DNA from: JAGWRA01 sp963711505
GTDB lineage: Bacteria; Acidobacteriota; Vicinamibacteria; Vicinamibacterales; CAVVIG01
Reading direction: 5' to 3'
Assembly: GCA_963711505.1 (NCBI GenBank)
Contig: CAVQEJ010000001.1
Coordinates: forward strand, 310,001 to 374,000
Length of the DNA stretch: 64,000 nucleotides
The notes under the pieces: generated by a model
Seen by the model: the letters and a program-made list of their open reading frames with translations, nothing else
Told to the model about the DNA's origin: nothing
Databases searched by the model: none
Shown here: one piece after another, positions 58,210-64,000 of the stretch
Position numbering within the stretch: position 1 is the first letter of the stretch
Layout: every line of letters begins with the position of its first letter
Made by a program: the position numbers and the translations under genes

Positions 58210-60902
58210 CTCTTCGCGTCCTTCCAGTTCTCGCCGATCCCGACATCCACGGTCAGCGGCACCGACAGCTGGACCGTCTGTTCCATCAGCGGCTTCACCA
58301 GCGCGGCCACCTCGTCGGCTTCCGCCTTCGGCACCTCGAACAGCAGCTCGTCGTGGACGGTCAGGATCATGCGGGCGGCGTCGCGGCGTCCCGCGGCGCG
58401 CCGCTCGAGCGCCGCGTGCACGTCGAGCATCGCCTTCTTCATGATGTCGGCGGCCGAGCCCTGAATGGGCAGGTTCACCGCGATGCGTTCGGTGGCCGCG
58501 CGGATCTGCCCGTTGCGGCTGTTCAGCTCCGGCACCGCCCGCCGCCGGCCGAACATCGTCCGGACGACGCCCGACTCGCGGGCCTCGGCGAGCGTCCGGT
58601 CGATGAAGCCGCGCACGCGCGGGAAGCCGGCGAAGTAGGCGTCGATGAACTGCTGGGCGGCCTGGGGCGGCACGCCGATGTCGCGCGCGAGCGTGAACGC
58701 CGTCTTGCCGTACAGCAGCGCGTAGTTGATGATCTTCGCCCGGCGCCGCAGCTCGTGCGGGTCGAGGCCGCTCGAGGCGCCGAACACCTTCAGCGCGGTC
58801 TCGTCGTGGATGTCGTCGCCGCGCCGGAACGCTTCGATCAGCGCTTCGTCCTGCGCGAGGTGGGCGAGCACCCGGAGCTCGATCTGCGAGTAGTCGGCCG
58901 AGATCAGCACGCAGCCCGGCTCGGCGATGAACGCGCGCCGGATCTCCCGCCCGAGCTCGCTGCGGATCGGGATGTTCTGCAGGTTCGGCTCGCTGCTGCT
59001 CAGCCGTCCGGTGGCCGCGACCGCCTGGTTGAACGACGTGTGCACGCGGCCCGTCCCGGGGTTCACCAGCTGCGGCAGCGCGTCGATGTAGGTCCCCTTC
59101 AGCTTCTGGATCGCCCGCCACTCCAGGATCTGGCGCGGCAGGTCGTGGACGAGCGCCAGCTCCTCCAGCACCTCGACGGCGGTCGAAGCCGTGCGGGTCT
59201 TCCCCGTGCGCTTCAGCGCCGGCAGCTTCAGCTTCTCGAACAGGATCTCCGACAGCTGCTTCGGCGAGTTGATGTTGAACTCCTCGCCGGCCAGATCGAT
59301 GATGCGGGCGGTCCGCTCGGCGAGATCGGCCTCGAGCTGCGCCGACTGCGTGCGGAGCGCGGCCGTGTCGATCCGGACGCCGGTCCGCTCGAGATCGGCG
59401 AGCACCGGGACGAGCGGCATCTCGAGCTCGCGGAAGACCCGCGCCAGCTCCTCCGACGCGAGCATGGGCGCGAGCTGCCCGGCGAGCTGCAGTGCGAGGT
59501 CGCTCCGCTCGCCGGCGAACGTCAGCACGCCGGCCGCGGGGACCCGCGCCAGCGGAATGGCCTTCGCGCCCTTGCCGCAGACCTCCTCGCGGGTCAGCGC
59601 CCTGTAGCCGATCTGTTCCAGCGCGATCTCCTCGATCGGATGGCCTGACCGGCCCGAGTCGATCAGGTAGCTGGCGAGCATCGTGTCGAAGTCGAGGCCC
59701 TGGAGCTCGATGCCCTGGCGGGCGAGTACGACCGCGATGAACTTGAGGTCGTGGCCGACCTTCTTCACCGTCGGGTCCGACAGCACGGGCGCCAGCGCGG
59801 CGAGCGCCTCCCGCCGGTCCAGGCCCGGGCCGTCGTCGAGCGAGGCGTGGCCGAGCGGCAGGTACCGGGCGGTCTTCGGCGCAGCGCTGAGCACGAGGCC
59901 GACCAGGTCGCTCGTCATGGCACCGCTGCCGTCGGTCAGGACCTGCAGGGCGAACCGGCCGCTGCGCGCCAGGTCGGCTGCGAGCGCGCGCAGTTCGTCG
60001 AGCGAGGCGATCCGGGCGTAATCCGTCGAGACGGTCTCGGCGGTCGGGGCGTACTCGGTGAGGAGCGACCGGAACCCCAGCTGCGAGAAGAGTGCGTAGC
60101 AACGCTCGCGCGCCGGGCCACGGAAGCGGAAGGCGTCGAGTTCGAAGGCGACCGGCACGTCGGTGTGGATCCGGACGAGGTCGCGGCTCTGTCGCGCGAG
60201 GTCGGCGTGATGCTGCAGACCCTCGCGGTACTTCTTCTGCTTCACCTCGCCGGCCCGCTCGAGCAGGGTGTCGAGCGAGCCGAAGGTCGCGATGAGCTCG
60301 CGGGCCCCCTTTTCGCCGATGCCGGGCACGCCCTTCACGTTGTCGACCGCGTCGCCCATGAGCGCGAGCGTATCGACGACCTGTCCGGGGTCGACCCCGA
60401 ACTTCTCCTTCACGCCGGCCGCGTCGTACCAGGTGCCCTCGTCGCGCGGATTGAAGACCTTGACGGTGTCGCCGACGAGCTGGAAGAAGTCCTTGTCGCC
60501 GGTGACGATCGCGACCTCGTAGCCGGCCGCTTCCGCCCGCTTCGCGATCGTGCCGATCACGTCGTCGGCCTCGTACCCGGCCATCGTGACGATCGGCACG
60601 CCCATCGCCTCGCAGGCTTCGTGGACGAGCGGCACCTGCTCGACGAGGTCGCTCGGCATCGGCGCGCGGTTCGCCTTGTAGTCCTCGGCGAGCTCCGAGC
60701 GGAACGTCGGGCCGGCCAGGTCGAACGAGGCGGCGATGAAGTCGGGGCGGTGGTCGGCGAGCAGCTTGCGCAGCATGGCGACGAAGCCGTAGACGGCGTT
60801 CGTCGACCGGCCGTCGGGCGCCGTCAGGCCGCGGATGGCGTGGTACGCCCGGTACATCTGGGAGTTGCCGTCGATGACGTACAGCCGCGGGCGATCGGTC
60901 AT
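58206..60902 (-). CDS. polA: DNA polymerase I
   Basis: The 898-residue protein has an N-terminal 5'-3' exonuclease (RLYVIDGNSQMYRAYHAIRG, AGYEADDVIGTIAKRAEAAG, IVTGDKDFFQLVGD, GVPGIGEKGARELI), a middle 3'-5' exonuclease-like domain, and a C-terminal family A polymerase (NLQNIPIRSELGREIRRAFI, LISADYSQIELRVLAHLAQD, AKIINYALLYGKTAFTLARD, MILTVHDELLFEV). In the middle domain the DxE of motif I and the Asp of motif II (here VGHDLKFIAVVLAR) are missing, so proofreading is probably lost. I start at ATG 60902 rather than the earlier start at 60950. Intact over 2.7 kb. Confidence 0.95.
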   Translation of the reverse strand: MTDRPRLYVIDGNSQMYRAYHAIRGLTAPDGRSTNAVYGFVAMLRKLLADHRPDFIAASFDLAGPTFRSELAEDYKANRAPMPSDLVEQVPLVHEACEAMGVPIVTMAGYEADDVIGTIAKRAEAAGYEVAIVTGDKDFFQLVGDTVKVFNPRDEGTWYDAAGVKEKFGVDPGQVVDTLALMGDAVDNVKGVPGIGEKGARELIATFGSLDTLLERAGEVKQKKYREGLQHHADLARQSRDLVRIHTDVPVAFELDAFRFRGPARERCYALFSQLGFRSLLTEYAPTAETVSTDYARIASLDELRALAADLARSGRFALQVLTDGSGAMTSDLVGLVLSAAPKTARYLPLGHASLDDGPGLDRREALAALAPVLSDPTVKKVGHDLKFIAVVLARQGIELQGLDFDTMLASYLIDSGRSGHPIEEIALEQIGYRALTREEVCGKGAKAIPLARVPAAGVLTFAGERSDLALQLAGQLAPMLASEELARVFRELEMPLVPVLADLERTGVRIDTAALRTQSAQLEADLAERTARIIDLAGEEFNINSPKQLSEILFEKLKLPALKRTGKTRTASTAVEVLEELALVHDLPRQILEWRAIQKLKGTYIDALPQLVNPGTGRVHTSFNQAVAATGRLSSSEPNLQNIPIRSELGREIRRAFIAEPGCVLISADYSQIELRVLAHLAQDEALIEAFRRGDDIHDETALKVFGASSGLDPHELRRRAKIINYALLYGKTAFTLARDIGVPPQAAQQFIDAYFAGFPRVRGFIDRTLAEARESGVVRTMFGRRRAVPELNSRNGQIRAATERIAVNLPIQGSAADIMKKAMLDVHAALERRAAGRRDAARMILTVHDELLFEVPKAEADEVAALVKPLMEQTVQLSVPLTVDVGIGENWKDAKS

Positions 60903-61075
60903 GCTGCGTGTCGGGGAACGGGCGGGCGCGACGCCCGGCGGGTGTGCCAACGGCTCTTCTGGTACGGAAACCGGCGAGGAGCGCCGACTGACGGGCTCAG
61001 TATATCATTGGCCGGATGGTCACTTTGCCGTGGGCGCGCGGCCCGCAGCAGGTACGCCGCGGGCGGATGGGAGCG

Positions 61076-61807
61076 ATGCGGGCGGCCGCCGTCGCGGTCC
61101 TGGCCGGCGTCCTGCTGTTCGTCAGCGGCTGCCGGACTCTGTCGTTCCAGCTGTACCAGTACCAGGAGGACGTGTATCTCTCGCTCGACGGATCGGCCAC
61201 CGTCTACGTGAGCGGGTCCGTCCCGGCGCTCGTCGCGCTGCGCGGATTCGATCTGAACACCGATCCGGTCGCGCGGATCGATCGCAGCCGGATCGAGGCG
61301 CTGTACACGAGCCCGGTCACGCACGTCGTCCGCGTGACGACGTCGCGGCGCAGCGGCCGGCGGTTCGTCCACGTGGAGGTCGGCGTGGACGACATCCGGC
61401 AGCTCTCGCGCGCCGCCCCGTTCGCCTGGTCGCGCTACGAGTTCGGCCGTGATGGCGATCAGTACGTCTACCGTCAGCATGTGGGCGCCTCGGCCAATCG
61501 GCCCGTGGGCGACGTCGGCTGGACGGGGCAGGAAATGGTCGCGTTCCGGCTGCACCTGCCGAGCCGCATCACCTACCACAACGCGGGGGCCGGCAACCTG
61601 CTGCGCGGCAACGTGCTGCGATGGGAGCAGCCGCTCAGCGACCGGATCGCCGGCGTGCCGCTCGACATGGAGGCGCGGATGGAGACGCAGTCCATCCTGT
61701 ACCGCACGCTGATCCTGTTCGGCGTGATGGGCGCGCTGGTGATCATGATGTTCGTGGCGATCATCTGGTGGGTCGTGCGCCGGCCTCGGCCGCCCGCCGC
61801 GACCTGA
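61076..61807 (+). CDS. Lipoprotein with C-terminal membrane helix
   Basis: From ATG 61076 the first residues MRAAAVAVLAGVLLFVSGC are a lipoprotein signal (lipobox FVSGC). The mature part has YLSLDGSATVYVSGSVPALV, VTHVVRVTTSRRSGRRFVHV and LPSRITYHNAGAGNLLRGNV, and a transmembrane helix near the end (LILFGVMGALVIMMFVAIIW) with a short basic-Pro tail. Acidobacterial proteins of this plan are known but unnamed; function unknown. ATG 61067 and 61016 are alternative starts. About 243 residues. Confidence 0.75.
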   Translation: MRAAAVAVLAGVLLFVSGCRTLSFQLYQYQEDVYLSLDGSATVYVSGSVPALVALRGFDLNTDPVARIDRSRIEALYTSPVTHVVRVTTSRRSGRRFVHVEVGVDDIRQLSRAAPFAWSRYEFGRDGDQYVYRQHVGASANRPVGDVGWTGQEMVAFRLHLPSRITYHNAGAGNLLRGNVLRWEQPLSDRIAGVPLDMEARMETQSILYRTLILFGVMGALVIMMFVAIIWWVVRRPRPPAAT

Positions 61808-61900
61808 CGCGGCGGCGCGCCTGCGCCGCCGGCACGCGTGTTGCGTGCGATCCCACGATGCCTGCGGGCCATCGGCTTCGCGCTGGGAAGGGGGCGCATC

Positions 61901-62503
61901 ATGTTGTCAGAAGGGTTCGGTGCCAAGCCGGTCGTGCTGCGCTGCTCGCGCTGCGGCCGGCTCGTCGACTGGAACGAGGCCCGGCTGCAGGTGGTCTGCG
62001 GCTGCCGGCCGCATCTGGAACTGCCGCCGGTCTTCGTCCGGGCCGCCACCGACGACGACCGCGCGCCGCTCACGGAGCTCTTCGCCCGCGACTTCGGCCA
62101 TACCGGCACGATCGTCGCCTACGGCGAGGACGTCTCGCTGGACGAGGCCCCGGCCATCGTTGCCGAGATGCGCGACGAGCTCGGCGGCGCCCTGGCGTAC
62201 CGCCAGCGCGGCGACGCGTTCCACATCATCGCGCTCGCCACCGATCCGATGTGGCAGCGCTCGGGCGTCGGTGGCTATCTGCTCGCCGAAGCGGAGCTGA
62301 TGACACGGCGGCTCGGCCTCGCCCGGCTCGTCGTGGCCACGACCAACGACAACCTGCCGGCGCTGTACTTCTATCAGCGCCACGCCTTCGAGATCGACGA
62401 GGTCGTGCCGGGCGGCGTCCTGAGCCACCTCGGCGGTCGCGACATCACCGGCTTCGGCGGGATCCGGATCCGCGACGAGGTGCGGCTGCAGAAGCGAGTC
62501 TGA
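61901..62503 (+). CDS. GNAT family N-acetyltransferase with N-terminal zinc ribbon
   Basis: The product has an N-terminal zinc ribbon (VVLRCSRCGRLVDWNE and QVVCGCRPHLE) followed by a GNAT domain: VRAATDDDRAPLTELFARDF, HIIALATDPMWQRSGVGGYL, LAEAELMTRRLGLARLVVAT, NDNLPALYFYQRHAFEIDEV (motif A and B for acetyl-CoA). ATG 61901 has GGAAGGGGG upstream; the earlier start is not used. About 200 residues. Substrate unknown. Confidence 0.8.
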   Translation: MLSEGFGAKPVVLRCSRCGRLVDWNEARLQVVCGCRPHLELPPVFVRAATDDDRAPLTELFARDFGHTGTIVAYGEDVSLDEAPAIVAEMRDELGGALAYRQRGDAFHIIALATDPMWQRSGVGGYLLAEAELMTRRLGLARLVVATTNDNLPALYFYQRHAFEIDEVVPGGVLSHLGGRDITGFGGIRIRDEVRLQKRV

Positions 62504-62512
62504 CGCTGTAAC

Positions 62513-62547
62513 GTGGAACGGAGAGCGTAGAACGACGAAAGGAAACG
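62513..62547. repeat. Heptanucleotide array (GTGGAAC type)
   Basis: GTGGAAC GGAGAGC GTAGAAC GACGAAA GGAAACG with 7-base period, ten bases after the GNAT stop and before the convergent DinB gene. Similar to 17662-17691. Confidence 0.7.
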
Positions 62548-62563
62548 ATGTCCTCCTCGCGCG

Positions 62564-63073
62564 TCAGCCCCCGAGGATCTTCTTCGTCAGTGCCGGGGTC
62601 CGGCCGGCGAGCCGCGCGTACAGCGCGAGCTGACCGCGGTGGTATTCCTCGTGCGCGATGGCATGGTGCATCCAGGCCAGCCGCGTGCCCGGCTGGCCGT
62701 CGAAGCGGGTGATGTACTGCAGCATGTGCAGCTCGCCGGCCCGCCGAATCTGCCGGTCCGCGCGGGCGTGGGTCGTCTGCAGCAGCGTCAGGATCGCCGC
62801 GCGCGACGGCCGGCGGCTGATCCCCTTCGCGTATTCGCGGATGAGACGGGGAAACGGCTTGCGCGTGAAGTCGCCGTCGGGCCGGCTCAGCTCACCGCCG
62901 ATCATCAGGCTCATTTCGATCAGATGCCGCGCCAGCTCGCTGGCCGTCCGGCTCTCCGGTGACGGCCGGCGATCGAGCGACGAGGCCGGCAGGTTGCGGA
63001 ATTCGTCGATGACGCCGCGCCTGGTGTACGCCCAGGCCTCCAGGGCTTCTTCGAGCAGCGTGCTATAGGTCAT
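62564..63073 (-). CDS. DinB family protein
   Basis: The 169-residue protein is a DinB four-helix bundle: EALEAWAYTRRGVIDEFRNL, RTASELARHLIEMSLMIGGE (first His) and RLAWMHHAIAHEEYHRGQLA with the closing H-x3-H (HEEYH) metal-ligand pair. Cytoplasmic, no signal peptide. DinB members bind metal and many use bacillithiol or similar; function here is unknown. It is convergent with the GNAT gene. Intact. Confidence 0.88.
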   Translation of the reverse strand: MTYSTLLEEALEAWAYTRRGVIDEFRNLPASSLDRRPSPESRTASELARHLIEMSLMIGGELSRPDGDFTRKPFPRLIREYAKGISRRPSRAAILTLLQTTHARADRQIRRAGELHMLQYITRFDGQPGTRLAWMHHAIAHEEYHRGQLALYARLAGRTPALTKKILGG

Positions 63074-63379
63074 TTGTCCATCCTAGATCGTAACGGGAAG
63101 GGTCGGGGTGCGGGGCGAAGCTCACGCTCGACGGCTCGCACCGCGCGCCCGCGACCGGAACGGGTTGCGCGCGGGCGGCATGGGGCGTGGGGGCCCCATG
63201 AGCGGCGCGCTTCGCGGGGTGCCGGGGCCCCGCGATCAAACAGAGCCGCCGTTGGCGCGAGCGAGTGAAGGGAGCCGGGGCCGCCTTGCGCGACCGAGGA
63301 ATGGGAACGGTCGCGTCGGCGAGCTCCGCCGGAGTGCGAAGCACGAAGGCGAGGGTTCGGGGCGGAGCCCCGAAGTAAG
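63074..63379. other. Gap with inverted GGGGCTC repeat before the oxidoreductase
   Basis: This 306-base gap holds GC-rich inverted copies of the GGGGCTCCGCCCCGAACCC type element (GGTTCGGGGCGGAGCCCC at 63355-63372, CACGCTCGACGGCTCGC near 63122). No gene seen. Confidence 0.6.
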
Positions 63380-64000
63380 ATGACCGCGGACACACCGATG
63401 AGCCCGATCGAAACCCCATACTGGTGGACGACCGCGCCGGAGCTGACGGTGGCGGTGGAGCCGCTGCCCGAGCGTGCCGACGTCGCGGTGATTGGCGGCG
63501 GCTATACCGGCCTGGCCGCGGCGCGCGAGATCGCCCTGCGCGGCGGGCGCGCGGTCGTGCTCGAGCAGGAGACGATCGGCTGGGGAGCGAGCTCGCGCAA
63601 CGGCGGGCAGGTGCTGACCGGCTTGACGCTCGGCGTGGCCACGCTGATCGGCCGCTACGGCCGTGCCGGCGCCCGGGCCTGGTTCCAGTGGGAGATGGCG
63701 GCGATCGACGCGCTCGAGCGGCTGATCGGCGACGAATCGATCGAGTGCGAGTTCGTCCGCTGCGGGCACGTCGAAGCCGCGGCGCGTCCCGCGCACTTCG
63801 ACGCGGCACGCCGCGAACGCGACCTGCTGGCACGCGAGTTCGGCTACGACGTCCGTCTGGTCCCGAAGGCGGAGGCCGCCGCCGAGCTCGGCTCCGACCT
63901 CTATCACGGCCTCGTCGTCGACGAGCGGAGCGCCCGGCTGCATCCGGCGCAGTACGTCCGCGGGCTGGCGCGCGCGGCGCAGCGGGCCGGTGCCATGCTG
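63380..64000 (+). CDS. FAD-dependent amine/amino-acid oxidoreductase (DAO family), 3' end outside window
   Basis: Frame open from ATG 63380 to the edge (207 codons). It has the FAD Rossmann motif VAVIGGGYTGLAAAREIALR, GGRAVVLEQETIGWGASSRN and GGQVLTGLTLGVATLIGRYG, typical of the DadA/PuuB/glycine-oxidase superfamily (GWGASxRNGGQ). Similar proteins include gamma-glutamylputrescine oxidase. ATG 63398 is another start. The C-terminal substrate part lies outside the window, so substrate and role are not claimed. Confidence 0.85.
   Translation, partial: MTADTPMSPIETPYWWTTAPELTVAVEPLPERADVAVIGGGYTGLAAAREIALRGGRAVVLEQETIGWGASSRNGGQVLTGLTLGVATLIGRYGRAGARAWFQWEMAAIDALERLIGDESIECEFVRCGHVEAAARPAHFDAARRERDLLAREFGYDVRLVPKAEAAAELGSDLYHGLVVDERSARLHPAQYVRGLARAAQRAGAML

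Noticed and set aside
1..64000. CRISPR arrays, tRNA or rRNA genes
   Set aside because: No regularly spaced identical repeats with unique spacers, and no cloverleaf or rRNA core sequence was noticed while reading; the 7-base arrays are too short to be CRISPR.

Overview
The window looks like part of a chromosome, probably metagenome-assembled, from a GC-rich soil-type Acidobacteriota (Vicinamibacteria-like). This is inferred from the PadR regulator next to an 892-residue ADOP-type permease at 27.1-30.1 kb, the abundance of secreted DinB, M28, DUF1326 and PaoABC-like proteins, and the very high GC of everything right of 13.5 kb. No rRNA, tRNA or CRISPR was seen.

Region 1 (1-13,129) is a chromosomal integron. 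It has a tyrosine recombinase with the IntI-specific insertion (12,116-13,129, minus strand), a putative attI core, eleven attC sites, one half attC, at least two decayed attC sites, and a run of small cassette genes. The extra bases of every attC stem show that the cassette sense strand is the minus strand. intI is therefore read in the same direction as the cassettes and sits with its 3' end against the array, the opposite of the classical layout. The two end boxes of each cassette are complementary even when neighbouring cassettes use different variants. The cargo is four toxin-antitoxin modules, an MltR-like protein, a DUF7002-like protein, a nuclease-like protein, a zinc-ribbon protein, a lipoprotein, two glyoxalase-fold proteins, a DUF4386 membrane protein, a DUF2442 protein and a GrpB protein. 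Many cassette genes are frameshifted.

Region 2 (13.5-20.7 kb) holds a Tat-exported PaoABC-like molybdenum aldehyde oxidoreductase with many single-base insertions, a small Cys-rich protein, DUF1326, a secreted protein, an SDR and YbaK. Region 3 (20.7-31.4 kb) holds an aldo/keto reductase, a phosphonatase-like HAD, a coupled recQ-LOG-porin set, a methyltransferase, padR-ADOP and a K+ channel. Region 4 (31.5-48.7 kb) holds two aminotransferases, a class A beta-lactamase-like protein, a MetF-like protein, a D-cysteine desulfhydrase-like protein, ArsC, a beta-CASP nuclease, an M49 peptidase, a HEAT-cyclophilin fusion, MalQ, a thioredoxin-NHL protein and an M28 peptidase. Region 5 (49-64 kb) holds DinB, an M23 lipoprotein, DUF1015-serA-serC (serine biosynthesis), a desaturase, PcnB, PolA, a GNAT protein, DinB and the start of an FAD amine oxidase.

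Two non-genic signals stand out. Intergenic spacers right of 17 kb carry arrays with a strict 7-base period, a different unit at each locus, often as inverted arms around a core. None was seen in the integron. Also, nearly every broken core gene is repaired by deleting one base, which points to insertion errors in the consensus rather than gene decay.
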